Below are positions 18,318-26,649 of a DNA stretch of 64,000 bases, piece after piece. The stretch is from Sphingobacterium bambusae. GTDB taxonomy: Bacteria; Bacteroidota; Bacteroidia; Sphingobacteriales; Sphingobacteriaceae. The translations under genes and the position numbers were made by a program. Within the stretch, counting starts at the first letter, position 1, and every line of letters begins with the position of its first letter. The stretch covers positions 2,728,001 through 2,792,000 of the forward strand of contig NZ_CP138332.1 of NCBI RefSeq assembly GCF_033955345.1, given 5' to 3'. The notes under the pieces were generated by a model. That model saw nothing but the letters and a program-made list of their open reading frames with translations, had not been told where the DNA came from and did no database searches.

Positions 18318-19906
18318 TAGTATACGATCGTAAATTTAAAATCTAAGGGATTAAAATGCTTCTCAAGCTCTTGGATAAGCTCTTCGCCATGCTTGATATA
18401 CAAGGCTGCGAAGTTCTCGGAACGCTCCTGAAGGCCACCATTTGGGAAAAGCTTATCCTTGACGCGTTCAATCTGTAAGAGGGCATCATCGTAATTATGC
18501 TTATCGGCCTTGAGCAATTTCTTCTCCAAGCTGTTAATGGCCTTTTTGAGTCGTGCTTTGACCGCTTCGGTGCTGGCACCTAAGCTTGGGTCTATCTTAT
18601 GCGTGCGTAGCTTTATCTTGCCGAAGATGGCGTTGAGCTCCATCCACTCGTCGCGCAAATTGAGCCGGTGTTTCGTATGTCGGCGTACATATTCATTTTT
18701 CAGCGCATCCGTAGACTTAAAAATACTCTTGAAAGTCAGATCCAATCGATAAATCTTGCCCGTTACACTATCATCCGTAATCATAGCCGAATTGCGAGGT
18801 ATCAAAATCGGAAAGGGTACATCATACTGATTGAAGTTAGCACGTAACTGCAGCCAATAGACAATTTCTGCGCCACCGCCTATGTAGGCCAAGTTGGGGA
18901 GGATAATCTCCTCATACAACGGACGCATCACCACGTTGGGACTGAACCGTTCTGGATACTGCTCGATCTCTGCTTTCATCTCCTGAGCAGTGAAGTACAG
19001 TTGCTGGTGGAGCACCTCAAAACGACCATCTTCAGTGCGCACAATACGCTCCCGAAACTCGTCTGTTAGGTAAAAAAAGTTAATATCTCGTGCATGCACC
19101 TGCGTTTGAAAGCCCAGCTCTGTTAGCCTCTTGGAACTGTTATCGATTGCCTTCACGCTTTTTTCTTCGAGCACATCCTGCAGGATATACGGGATAAACG
19201 GCTCTTTAAGTGCTTTTCGATCGGCATCGATAATAACGAGTCCCTCCTGCTTGAAAAACGCATTGACCATATCGCGCGTAGCATCTGCTAACGAGCGATT
19301 TTGCAGGTAAGCCTGCTCAACAATAGCCTTCAGCCGATCTGCATTGGGTGAAATGCCGAAGGTATTGCAATATTGTTTTACCGTATCGGCAATGGTCGAC
19401 GTAGACATGCGACCCGTCCCTGAAACAGCGGGCACATCCCAAGAAATCTTCTTGCCAAAAACACGCGTGTTATTGATCTCGGCAAAATCATGATCCTCCG
19501 TGGCCATCCAATAGACGGGCACGAAATTGTACTCAGGAAAAGCTTTCTTGAGATCCTTGGCCAAACGAATGGCCGAGACAATCTTGAAAATGAAATAAAG
19601 TGGTCCCGTAAAAATATTGAGCTGATGGCCTGTGGTTACGGTAAATGTGTTGGGTTCCTTTAGCAGCGCAATATGCTCGGCCACGCGTGGACTGTCTGCC
19701 AGCGTGGGTCCATACTGCTCTTCCAACTGGGAAACCAACAGCGACCGGTGCTGGAATCCCTGCTTGCGCTCGATTTGCGCCCGAAAGCCCTCTAAGTCGG
19801 GACGTTCGCCATAAAATGGCTGCAGCCGCTCGTCGTTTGCCAAATAGGCCAACAACGTCTTGGAAAAACTACCAGTATCGCTATAATCGATATATGTTGC
19901 TTTCAT
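18317..19906 (-). CDS. bshC: bacillithiol synthesis cysteine-adding enzyme
   Basis: BshC adds cysteine to glucosaminyl-malate, the last step in making the thiol bacillithiol, which replaces glutathione in many Bacteroidota and Firmicutes. The 529-residue product carries the family hallmarks TTGHQLNIFTGPLYFIFK, VYWMATEDHDFAEINN and RDINFFYL, plus a C-terminal coiled-coil region (about 430-500). Length matches the family. A 36-codon ORF in another frame overlaps its first 26 bases. The downstream Crp/Fnr gene overlaps its stop. bshA and bshB are not in the window. Confidence 0.94.
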   Translation of the reverse strand: MKATYIDYSDTGSFSKTLLAYLANDERLQPFYGERPDLEGFRAQIERKQGFQHRSLLVSQLEEQYGPTLADSPRVAEHIALLKEPNTFTVTTGHQLNIFTGPLYFIFKIVSAIRLAKDLKKAFPEYNFVPVYWMATEDHDFAEINNTRVFGKKISWDVPAVSGTGRMSTSTIADTVKQYCNTFGISPNADRLKAIVEQAYLQNRSLADATRDMVNAFFKQEGLVIIDADRKALKEPFIPYILQDVLEEKSVKAIDNSSKRLTELGFQTQVHARDINFFYLTDEFRERIVRTEDGRFEVLHQQLYFTAQEMKAEIEQYPERFSPNVVMRPLYEEIILPNLAYIGGGAEIVYWLQLRANFNQYDVPFPILIPRNSAMITDDSVTGKIYRLDLTFKSIFKSTDALKNEYVRRHTKHRLNLRDEWMELNAIFGKIKLRTHKIDPSLGASTEAVKARLKKAINSLEKKLLKADKHNYDDALLQIERVKDKLFPNGGLQERSENFAALYIKHGEELIQELEKHFNPLDFKFTIVY

Positions 19907-19991
19907 TAATCTCTTCTACGGTGTTATGTCTCGGGTCACATTCCCCCCAGCACAGCACACGGATGTTGCTCTGCTTGTCAGGATCCTTCAT
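19881..19991 (-). CDS. candidate 36-residue small ORF overlapping the bshC start
   Basis: On the minus strand ATG at 19991 opens a frame reading MKDPDKQSNIRVLCWGEC and then DPRHNTVEEINESNIYRL, stop TAG at 19881-19883. It ends 26 bases inside bshC in another frame. It has a C-x3-C motif and is hydrophilic. Local GC is higher than in the rest of the intergenic region, as in coding sequence. It could be a leader peptide coupling bshC translation, a free small protein, or chance. A run of six C (plus strand) near 19943-19948 makes a sequencing error possible. No strong ribosome-binding site is seen. Confidence 0.35.
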   Translation of the reverse strand: MKDPDKQSNIRVLCWGECDPRHNTVEEINESNIYRL

Positions 19992-20236
19992 TTTTGGGTT
20001 ATCGCCCTTAACAGCAGGTTAAATTACATATTTTTAGTAAAAGGTCTTCTATACCGTTCGATTTTATTGTTTATTTGACAATAGCTTTATAGAACGTTTT
20101 ATTCGAGACCCAGCTGCTGCCTATATTGCTGGCATCAAGACCGAATAATTGTGTCGAAACCAAGCATTATCCCAACATAACAGCATAAAAAAAGCACGGA
20201 TAAAATACCCGTGCTTCATATAAAAATGCTTTTTCG
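19992..20236. other. intergenic region upstream of bshC
   Basis: AT-rich sequence between rimO and the small ORF before bshC. It contains the rimO terminator hairpin at 20192-20216. I see no exact -7 element for bshC, only AT-rich stretches that could hold one, and no RNA gene or further ORF. Confidence 0.5.
20192..20216 (-). terminator. terminator of rimO
   Basis: An 8-bp stem AAGCACGG/CCGTGCTT with an 8-9 base loop, followed on the minus strand by a run of seven T. It lies 21 bases past the rimO stop. Confidence 0.82.
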
Positions 20237-21571
20237 TTATTTAACAATCGTTCCGTAAAGATCAAAGTCTTCGGCGCGATCGATCGTTACTTGTACAAAG
20301 TCGCCGATGCGGGCGTAGTTATCCTTGGCATTTAACACCACTTCGTTATCCACTTCCGGCGAATCGTATTCGGTGCGTCCGATAAAATAATCGCCGTCCA
20401 CACGGTCGATCAACACTTTATAGGTTTGACCAACTTTATCTTGATTCTTTTCGAAAGAAATGCCCTGTTGTACCTCCATAATCTCTTCTACGCGAGCTTC
20501 TTTCACCCCTTCTGGCACATCGTCAACCAAATCATAAGCATGGGTTTTTTCCTCATGTGAGTAAGTGAAACAGCCCAGACGATCGAATCGCGTTTCCTCT
20601 ACCCATTCCAACATCTCCTGATAATCCCGCTCGGTTTCGCCGGGGTAACCACAGATTAGTGTAGTACGCAAGGCTATATCAGGAACCTTATCACGGATTT
20701 GGTTGACCAAATCGACCTGCTTTTGCTTGGTGGTTCCGCGGCGCATAGATTTCAACATACTGTCACTGATATGCTGTAAGGGCATATCGAGGTAATTGCA
20801 GATATTAGAACGCTCGTTCATCGCATCCAGTATATCCATAGGGAAACCCGATGGATAAGCATATTGCAAACGAATCCACTCGATACCATCGACATCAGAA
20901 AGGTGGCGCATCAGGTCGGAAAGGTTACGTTTGCCGTAAATATCCAAGCCGTAGTAAGTTAGATCCTGCGCAATAAGAATTAATTCCTTCGTGCCGTTGG
21001 CCGCCAAGAATTTAGCCTCCTTCACCAAATCTTCGATCGATTTGGAGACGTGTTTACCGCGCATCAACGGAATAGCACAGAATGAACAAGGACGGTTACA
21101 GCCCTCGGCAATTTTAAAATACGAAAAATGTGATGGCGTAGTCAATAAACGCTCGCCAAGCAGTTCATGGCGATAATCAGCACCGATAGTCGATAACAAC
21201 TCCGGAAGGTCGTTGGTACCGAAAAAGGCATCTATGTTCGGAATCTCGGCCTGCAATTCGGGCTTGTACCGCTCCGAAAGGCAACCCGTAACGATAACCT
21301 TGTTTACCTTACCTTGATCTTTCAACTCAGAATAGTGCAGGATAGTATCGATAGATTCCTGTTTGGCATTATCGATAAAACCGCAGGTATTGATCACGAC
21401 GATATCATTTGCACGGATGTTGCTAGCCTCGTGCACGACCTCCATTTGGTTGCCCTTCAGCTGGCCCATCAATACTTCCGAGTCATGAATATTTTTGGAG
21501 CAACCCAATGTGACGACATTCACCCGCGGTTTGCTAACCGGGGAAGCTGTCTTTGCATATTTTGTTTTCAT
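20237..21571 (-). CDS. rimO: ribosomal protein S12 methylthiotransferase
   Basis: RimO adds a methylthio group to Asp89 of ribosomal protein S12, using radical SAM chemistry and two Fe-S clusters. The 444-residue product has the N-terminal cluster cysteines C24 (VTLGCSKN), C63 and C97, the radical-SAM motif CxxxCxxC at C158/C162/C165 (CNRPCSFC), and a C-terminal TRAM domain (about 375-440). The VTLGCSKNIHDSE start separates it from MiaB. It lies 115 bases downstream of ftsY and is probably co-transcribed with it. Confidence 0.95.
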   Translation of the reverse strand: MKTKYAKTASPVSKPRVNVVTLGCSKNIHDSEVLMGQLKGNQMEVVHEASNIRANDIVVINTCGFIDNAKQESIDTILHYSELKDQGKVNKVIVTGCLSERYKPELQAEIPNIDAFFGTNDLPELLSTIGADYRHELLGERLLTTPSHFSYFKIAEGCNRPCSFCAIPLMRGKHVSKSIEDLVKEAKFLAANGTKELILIAQDLTYYGLDIYGKRNLSDLMRHLSDVDGIEWIRLQYAYPSGFPMDILDAMNERSNICNYLDMPLQHISDSMLKSMRRGTTKQKQVDLVNQIRDKVPDIALRTTLICGYPGETERDYQEMLEWVEETRFDRLGCFTYSHEEKTHAYDLVDDVPEGVKEARVEEIMEVQQGISFEKNQDKVGQTYKVLIDRVDGDYFIGRTEYDSPEVDNEVVLNAKDNYARIGDFVQVTIDRAEDFDLYGTIVK

Positions 21572-21686
21572 CTTCTTCTCTTCATCGCGAAGGTAGAACG
21601 TGTAGCCACATCTTCTCCTCGCTATTGCTTACCGAACCTTGACCCTCACGGCCATAGGTTATATATACTATCTCAGAAAGGCTGTC

Positions 21687-22649
21687 CTACTTAAACAGGC
21701 TTTCCACAAAATCCTTTTTGTTGAACAGCTGTAGGTCACCTATTTTCTCGCCTACACCGATATATTTAACTGGAATCTTGAATTGATCCGATATACCGAT
21801 CACGACACCACCTTTGGCAGTACCATCCAACTTCGTCAAGGCCAAGGCATTGACATCCGTTGCCTGCGTAAACTGCGTAGCCTGCTCGATTGCATTTTGC
21901 CCTGTTGAGGCATCCAGCACCAACAGAATCTCGTGGGGAGCATCCGGCACAACCTTCTGCATCACATTTTTAATTTTGGTAAGCTCGTTCATCAAGCCTA
22001 CTTTATTGTGGAGGCGACCTGCCGTATCGATAATAGCCACATCATCACCGTTGGAAACGGCTGACTTCACCGTATCAAAGGCCACAGACGCCGGGTCAGA
22101 GCCCATTGGCTGCGCCACAACGCGAACACCTACCCGCTCACCCCAAAGTTGTATTTGGTCTACCGCAGCCGCCCGGAACGTATCCGCAGCTCCTAGCACC
22201 ACTTTGTTGCCCGCCTCTTTTAGCTGGTGCGCCAACTTACCAATCGTTGTCGTTTTGCCCACACCATTCACCCCAACAACCATAATGACATAAGGCTTGT
22301 GATCGCCATATTCAAAGGTTTCGAAATCATTACTGTTATTTTCAGCCAGTAGATCCTGAATCTCTTCCTTCAAGAGTTTGTTTAGATCATCCGTACCCAC
22401 ATATTTATCCCGAGCGACGCGCTGTTGGATACGATCAACGATCTTCAAGGTGGTTGTCACGCCAACATCGGACATCACCAATACTTCTTCCAGGTTATCC
22501 AGCACCTCGTCGTCGACGGTAGATTTACCGACAACAGCCTTGGTAATCTTGGAGAGAAAACCTTCTTTGGTTTTTTCCAGACCCTTATCGAGCGCCACTT
22601 GTGCCTCTTCTGTTTCCTGCTTTTTCTTAAAGAAATCGAATAATCCCAT
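21687..22649 (-). CDS. ftsY: signal recognition particle receptor FtsY
   Basis: FtsY is the membrane-docking SRP GTPase that hands ribosomes making membrane proteins to SecYEG. The 320-residue product is a short form: a basic amphipathic N-terminus (MGLFDFFKKK), an N domain, and the G domain with P-loop GVNGVGKT (126-133), DTAGRLHNK and TKLDGTAKGG. It lacks the long acidic A domain of E. coli FtsY. A terminator and an exact promoter (22690-22716) lie upstream, so it is transcribed separately from the ribosomal genes before it. Confidence 0.96.
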   Translation of the reverse strand: MGLFDFFKKKQETEEAQVALDKGLEKTKEGFLSKITKAVVGKSTVDDEVLDNLEEVLVMSDVGVTTTLKIVDRIQQRVARDKYVGTDDLNKLLKEEIQDLLAENNSNDFETFEYGDHKPYVIMVVGVNGVGKTTTIGKLAHQLKEAGNKVVLGAADTFRAAAVDQIQLWGERVGVRVVAQPMGSDPASVAFDTVKSAVSNGDDVAIIDTAGRLHNKVGLMNELTKIKNVMQKVVPDAPHEILLVLDASTGQNAIEQATQFTQATDVNALALTKLDGTAKGGVVIGISDQFKIPVKYIGVGEKIGDLQLFNKKDFVESLFK

Positions 22650-22689
22650 AATGTCCTGTATGTATGGTTATGCCTTGCTTACAACCTGC

Positions 22690-22716
22690 CAAATATAGTC
22701 AAAATCAGCTATACAA
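22690..22716 (-). promoter_or_regulatory. ftsY promoter (TTG-16-TATATTTG)
   Basis: On the minus strand TATATTTG (22690-22697) is preceded by TTG (22714-22716) at 16 bases, a good Bacteroidota promoter. It begins immediately after the terminator of the preceding operon and gives a leader of about 35 bases. Confidence 0.65.
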
Positions 22717-22719
22717 AAA

Positions 22720-22749
22720 AAGCCCTTTCGGCGTATACCAAAACGGCTT
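22720..22749 (-). terminator. terminator after the rpmB-rpmG-DUF4295 genes
   Basis: A 12-position stem with two mismatches (22720-22731 with 22738-22749) is followed on the minus strand by a run of T. It separates the ribosomal genes from ftsY. Confidence 0.7.
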
Positions 22750-22799
22750 CTTTTATTTTTTAAGCGATAATCTTAAAAAAGGGATTGTCCCTGCGTTGC

Positions 22800-22961
22800 T
22801 TACTTAGTAGCTGCTGCTACGACATCTTTCACTTTGTCGTTGTGCACCATACTCTCTTTGAAAGTATAAGCTCCAGTTTTTGCAGATTTAGCGGTAAGAA
22901 CAACTTTAGTAAACTCTTTACCACCACCTTTTTGTAACGATGCAACTGCTTTCTTTGCCAT
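22800..22961 (-). CDS. DUF4295 family small protein
   Basis: A 53-residue basic protein starting MAKKAVASLQKGGGKEFTKV and ending VKDVVAAATK. The Gly/Lys-rich start resembles ribosome-associated proteins. This family (DUF4295) is known to sit next to L33 and L28 genes in Bacteroidota, as here: it follows rpmG by 40 bases and ends the operon before a terminator. A ribosomal association is inferred from this context, not shown by the sequence. Confidence 0.85.
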   Translation of the reverse strand: MAKKAVASLQKGGGKEFTKVVLTAKSAKTGAYTFKESMVHNDKVKDVVAAATK

Positions 22962-23001
22962 TGTCTTTTATTTTTAGTCGAGCCGAAGCTCAAACGGTTA
23001 A

Positions 23002-23184
23002 TTACTTAATTTCTTTGTGAACAGTTGTTTTTCTAAGCACAGGGTTGAATTTTTTCAACTCTAAACGCTCAGTTGTGTTCTTTTTGTTCTTTGTGGTGAT
23101 ATAACGAGACATGCCCGGAAGACCACTTTCCTTGTGCTCAGTACATTCTAAGATTACCTGTACTCTATTTCCCTTTTTAGCCAT
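23002..23184 (-). CDS. rpmG: 50S ribosomal protein L33
   Basis: A 60-residue large-subunit protein. It begins [18 protein letters not shown] and contains [23 protein letters not shown], the conserved L33 core. There is only one cysteine, so it is the zinc-free C- form. It lies between rpmB and DUF4295 in a single operon. Confidence 0.96.
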   Translation of the reverse strand: MAKKGNRVQVILECTEHKESGLPGMSRYITTKNKKNTTERLELKKFNPVLRKTTVHKEIK

Positions 23185-23254
23185 TGTTTTACGTTGTTTA
23201 ATCCGCGATCAGACGGATAGATTTCATGAATATTTTGATAACAGGCGGTAATGA

Positions 23255-23488
23255 TTAAATAGATCCTTTTTGGATAAATTTGTTGATTACTGCTGTAATA
23301 CCGTTTTTGTTGATAGTCTTGATTGCTGATGTGGATACTTTCAACGTAATCCAACGATCTTCTTCTGGAATGTAGAAACGTTTAGTCTGTAAATTCGGGT
23401 AAAATTTACGCTTAGTCTTAACGTTAGAGTGCGAAACGTTATTTCCTTTTAATGCCGCCTTGCCTGTTAAATCACAAATTCTTGACAT
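23255..23488 (-). CDS. rpmB: 50S ribosomal protein L28
   Basis: A 77-residue large-subunit protein with the L28 signature CDLTGKAALKGNNVSHSN at the start and RFYIPEEDRWITLKVST in the middle. It is the first gene of the rpmB-rpmG-DUF4295 operon and is divergent from recO. The upstream region contains GATATTTG, one base from the -7 consensus. Confidence 0.96.
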   Translation of the reverse strand: MSRICDLTGKAALKGNNVSHSNVKTKRKFYPNLQTKRFYIPEEDRWITLKVSTSAIKTINKNGITAVINKFIQKGSI

Positions 23489-23725
23489 GATATTTGATTT
23501 TTAATGTTATCTGTTGTCCTTTTACTCTTTTCACAAAGAGTTTGCAAATATCAATATTTCTTTTGTGAATTGCAAGCAAGGGAAAGAATAATTTTTAAAA
23601 TTTAGGAAACACCTTGCTGAGAGTAGCAAAAATACTGTTTTTTCCTCCCCGTCACAGCGACCAACCGCACAAATAGTTTTCCACAATTCACATCGGCGAA
23701 CGCCGAATCTTTCCCGCGACCTTCG

Positions 23726-23733
23726 TATCTTTG
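23726..23733 (+). promoter_or_regulatory. -7 promoter element TATCTTTG for recO
   Basis: Exact TAnnTTTG match 18 bases before the recO ATG. A TTTTCCACA sequence, which resembles a DnaA box, lies about 50 bases further upstream. Confidence 0.55.
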
Positions 23734-23751
23734 TGCTTTCACGATCGATAG

Positions 23752-24477
23752 ATGCTCCATAAAACGAAAGGAATAGCCTTAAAGACAACCAACTACTCGG
23801 AAAGTAGTATCGTAGCCCATGTGTTTACGGAAGCTTTCGGTATGCAATCCTATCTGATCAACGGAGCAAAAAAGCCGAAAGCCAAGATTGCCGCCAACCT
23901 ATTCCAGCCTTTGCACCCTTTGGACATGGTGGTATACCATAAAGACAGTGGCGGGCTACAGCGCATCAAAGAAGTGCATCAGCTTCCCGTGTTGCGCGAA
24001 ATCCCCTTCGATCTGACCAAAAGATCGCTAGCCCTATTCATCGATGAAATTCTGTACAAGGTCTTGCGTCAACAATCCCCTGACCCTTACCTTTTTCACT
24101 TTATACAACAAGCTGTCCTCTGGATGGACAGCAGCCAAAGTAGTCTCGCAAATTTCCATTTACTTTTTTTAATTAAACTCAGTCGTTTTTTAGGCTTCCT
24201 CCCATCACACCACGCTTATAAAAGCTTCCCCTACTTCGACCTTTTGGATGGTGTTTTCTGCAACAGCTTGCCTGCCCACAGCCATATTCTACAAGAACCT
24301 CATACATCCCTCTTCGAACGGCTGCTAAAAACAGGTTTTGAGGAAACCCAGCAGATCAAAATGCCCAAAGAAGAACGTAAATATCTTTTGGAAAAAACAT
24401 TGGAATTCTACAAGCTGCATACAGAAAACTTCGGAAGCGTGCATTCCCTAGATATTTTAGAAGAAGTTTTTCAATAA
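23752..24477 (+). CDS. recO: DNA repair protein RecO
   Basis: RecO works with RecR (and RecF) to load RecA onto SSB-coated single-stranded DNA. The 241-residue product has the N-terminal OB fold (KTKGIALKTTNYSESSIVAHVFTE), and then the typical ALFIDEILYKVL and FIQQAVLWMDSS helices. The C-terminal zinc-finger cysteines of other RecO proteins are missing, as is common in this phylum. It is monocistronic and divergent from rpmB. Confidence 0.92.
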   Translation: MLHKTKGIALKTTNYSESSIVAHVFTEAFGMQSYLINGAKKPKAKIAANLFQPLHPLDMVVYHKDSGGLQRIKEVHQLPVLREIPFDLTKRSLALFIDEILYKVLRQQSPDPYLFHFIQQAVLWMDSSQSSLANFHLLFLIKLSRFLGFLPSHHAYKSFPYFDLLDGVFCNSLPAHSHILQEPHTSLFERLLKTGFEETQQIKMPKEERKYLLEKTLEFYKLHTENFGSVHSLDILEEVFQ

Positions 24478-24571
24478 AAATTTAGTTTCGCAAACTTTTG
24501 GCACGCTATTTCGTTGAAATACCGAAGTAACGCAATTATTTTTTTACACATAACTAAAATAAAATTTACCT

Positions 24572-25006
24572 ATGGAGTGGTTTTTAAAAACTGTCAAAGA
24601 AAACTACGCGAACTTTGAAGGTCGGGCGAGAAGGAAAGAGTTTTGGACGTTCGTATTATTTGTTTTCCTAATCTCAGTGGCGTTGAACATCGTCGCCGTG
24701 ATTCTATCTTTTATTAGCGGTGCGCTAGCCGGAATTGTTTATTTTGTCGCTGGTATTGTATCGCTTGGTCTTTTGATCCCAAACTTGGCCGTGGGGGTGC
24801 GCCGCCTGCATGACACGAGCAACCCGACTTGGTACATCGTGCTTGCGTTCATTCCTCTGGTAAACCTGTATTTCCTGTACCTGATGATCAAGGAAGGCGA
24901 TGTGGGTCCAAACGAATTCGGTCCTGATCCAAAAGCTGAAGGAGGGGATACTTTCAATAATTTCCCACCAACACCAAACAATCCGTTCACGAACACGAAC
25001 CCATAA
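24572..25006 (+). CDS. DUF805 family inner-membrane protein
   Basis: A 144-residue protein with the DUF805 pattern: an N-terminal FEGRARRKEFW segment, then three to four transmembrane helices between about 28 and 110, and GVRRLHDTSNP in the loop. The C-terminus is a Pro/Asn/Thr-rich cytosolic or periplasmic tail. Function of the family is unknown. It ends at a bidirectional terminator shared with the convergent cold-shock gene. Confidence 0.88.
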   Translation: MEWFLKTVKENYANFEGRARRKEFWTFVLFVFLISVALNIVAVILSFISGALAGIVYFVAGIVSLGLLIPNLAVGVRRLHDTSNPTWYIVLAFIPLVNLYFLYLMIKEGDVGPNEFGPDPKAEGGDTFNNFPPTPNNPFTNTNP

Positions 25007-25010
25007 AATA

Positions 25011-25041
25011 AAAAAGCCAGATTCTAAGAATCTGGCTTTTT
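25011..25041. terminator. shared terminator of DUF805 gene and cspA-type gene
   Basis: A 14-bp perfect stem (25011-25024 with 25028-25041, loop TAA) with A and T flanks lies between the convergent genes. Confidence 0.88.
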
Positions 25042-25067
25042 CACAATAAATATATTTGAAATCTATT

Positions 25068-25259
25068 TTAGATAAGCTTTACATTTACCGCATTAAGACC
25101 TTTACGGCCTTGCTCGATTTCGAATGATACGTGATCATTCTCACGAACTTTGTCTACTAAACCTGAAACGTGAACAAAGATCTCGCTCTCGCCAGAGTTA
25201 GGAATGATGAAACCGAAACCTTTGGTCTCATTAAAGAATTTTACTACGCCTTCTTGCAT
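25068..25259 (-). CDS. cold-shock domain protein (CspA family)
   Basis: A 63-residue single-domain nucleic-acid chaperone. RNP1 is KGFGFI (13-18) and RNP2 is IFVHV (27-31). Such proteins bind single-stranded RNA and melt secondary structure. A near-consensus -7 element TACCTTTA at 25284-25291 implies a leader of only about 20 bases, much shorter than the E. coli cspA thermosensor leader. Whether it is cold induced cannot be told. Confidence 0.93.
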   Translation of the reverse strand: MQEGVVKFFNETKGFGFIIPNSGESEIFVHVSGLVDKVRENDHVSFEIEQGRKGLNAVNVKLI

Positions 25260-25400
25260 TTTAATTTTATTTTGTATTAAAACTAAAGGTATAAATTATT
25301 TTTCAATGTGCCTTTATTTCTTCTAAAATTTTAAACGAAAACATTTTTTCCTCGTCAAACAAAGCGTATACATTTTTGTATGAAGTATAAAACAAAGAAC

Positions 25401-26126
25401 ATGAAAAAATTTGCAGGTCTATTATTAGCGGTTTGTATCGCCACATGCGCCGCCGCGCAAACAAGCAACTATGAATTCAGTAGAAAAGTGTCTACACGCG
25501 GCTATGCCGAAAGAGAAGTAACACCAGACATCGTCTATTTGTCCATTTCTCTGCGTGAGTATCTTGTCGATGGAAACAGTAAAAAGAAAGTAGATATTGA
25601 AACACTGGAAAAGCAACTGCACGATGCGGCTCTTTCCATCGGTGTGAAGAAAGAAGATTTCACCATCCAAAATATCTATAGTTACAACACCGAAACCAAG
25701 AAAAAGGGCAATTCCGAGCTGCTGCAGGCCAAACAATACCGGTTGAAGATCACCAATCTCAACGGCTTGAACAGCATGATGGATAAAGTAGATGCTAAAG
25801 GGGTACAGAGCACATCCATCAGTGGATATGACCACTCGCAAAAACGCCAAATTGAGAAGGAACTCAAAGTTGCTGCCGTACAAGATGCGCGCGCCAATGC
25901 GGAGATTATTGCCACGGCAACAGGAGACAAGATTGGGAAAGTATTGGGTATCAACGACAACAGTTCTTTCGGATGGAACGATATTATGCCTACTCCCCGG
26001 GCTTACAGCATGGCTAGAGTGCAGATGGAAGCCGCGGATGGCGCCGGCATAGAGCAAGACCTCGACATCAGCGTACGCCCCATCAAGCTTACCTGCAACA
26101 TAGACGGTGTCTTCGAGCTATTATAA
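25401..26126 (+). CDS. SIMPL domain protein (DUF541), periplasmic
   Basis: A 241-residue exported protein. The ATG at 25401 gives a signal peptide MKKFAGLLLAVCIATCAAAQ cut near AAAQ-T; the ATG at 25380 adds seven lysine-rich residues and is less likely. The SIMPL fold follows, with the typical VSTRGYAEREVTPDIVYLS start and AVQDARANAEIIATATG in the second half. Some members respond to oxidative stress; the role here is unknown. It is followed by the DUF4112 gene after 13 bases. Confidence 0.85.
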   Translation: MKKFAGLLLAVCIATCAAAQTSNYEFSRKVSTRGYAEREVTPDIVYLSISLREYLVDGNSKKKVDIETLEKQLHDAALSIGVKKEDFTIQNIYSYNTETKKKGNSELLQAKQYRLKITNLNGLNSMMDKVDAKGVQSTSISGYDHSQKRQIEKELKVAAVQDARANAEIIATATGDKIGKVLGINDNSSFGWNDIMPTPRAYSMARVQMEAADGAGIEQDLDISVRPIKLTCNIDGVFELL

Positions 26127-26139
26127 TAAAACCATACCA

Positions 26140-26607
26140 ATGGATGCACTTGAAAAAAGTCGATTGGATAACGAATTCAGGTGGGTGGAGCGAGTCTCCA
26201 CCCTTATGGATAGTAAGTTTAGCATCGGTGGTTTTCGATTCGGCCTAGACCCGATCTTAGGTCTATTCCCAATCGTAGGTCAAGGCATCAGCTTTGCGAC
26301 GGCACTGTTGCTGGTGCTGATCATGTACCGCCACGGTGTAAGCTCCAAAGTCGCGACGAAAATGTTACTAAATGTGATCGTCGACGCCGGCATCGGTGCC
26401 ATCCCCCTGCTGGGAAACGTATTTGATTTCTTCTTCAAAGCCAATAAAAAGAATATTAAGCTGCTTAAAGCCTATCATTATGACGGCAAACACCAAGGCA
26501 GCGCAAAAAAACTGCTTGCCTTTATTTTTGTATCACTTTTACTCCTATGTGTGTTCATGTTCTATGTGCTTTGGCTCCTTGGCGAGTGGGTAATCGGTTT
26601 ATTTTGA
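26140..26607 (+). CDS. DUF4112 family membrane protein
   Basis: A 155-residue protein with the DUF4112 core RFGLDPILGLFPIVGQG followed by two hydrophobic segments and DAGIGAIPLLGNVFDFFFKANKKN, then a C-terminal transmembrane helix. The ATG at 26140 follows the SIMPL gene by 13 bases; the upstream start at 26107 would overlap it. Function unknown. Confidence 0.85.
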   Translation: MDALEKSRLDNEFRWVERVSTLMDSKFSIGGFRFGLDPILGLFPIVGQGISFATALLLVLIMYRHGVSSKVATKMLLNVIVDAGIGAIPLLGNVFDFFFKANKKNIKLLKAYHYDGKHQGSAKKLLAFIFVSLLLLCVFMFYVLWLLGEWVIGLF

Positions 26608-26634
26608 TTCCATCACTTTGCTCAAGTAAAATCG

Positions 26635-26642
26635 TATTTTTG
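26635..26642 (+). promoter_or_regulatory. -7 promoter element TATTTTTG
   Basis: Exact TAnnTTTG match seven bases upstream of the ATG at 26650; TTG at 26618-26620 is rather close for a -33 box. It suggests a separate promoter for the 26650-28523 genes with a very short leader. Confidence 0.45.
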
Positions 26643-26649
26643 TAGCGAT

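Noticed and set aside
23531..23788. Minus-strand frame of 85 codons between rpmB and recO
   Set aside because: It overlaps the recO start and promoter, has an odd Cys/Arg-rich composition and no family look; a shadow frame.
25260..25379. Long cold-shock thermosensor leader before the csp gene
   Set aside because: A near-consensus -7 element lies only 25 bases before the ATG, so a long structured leader is not supported.
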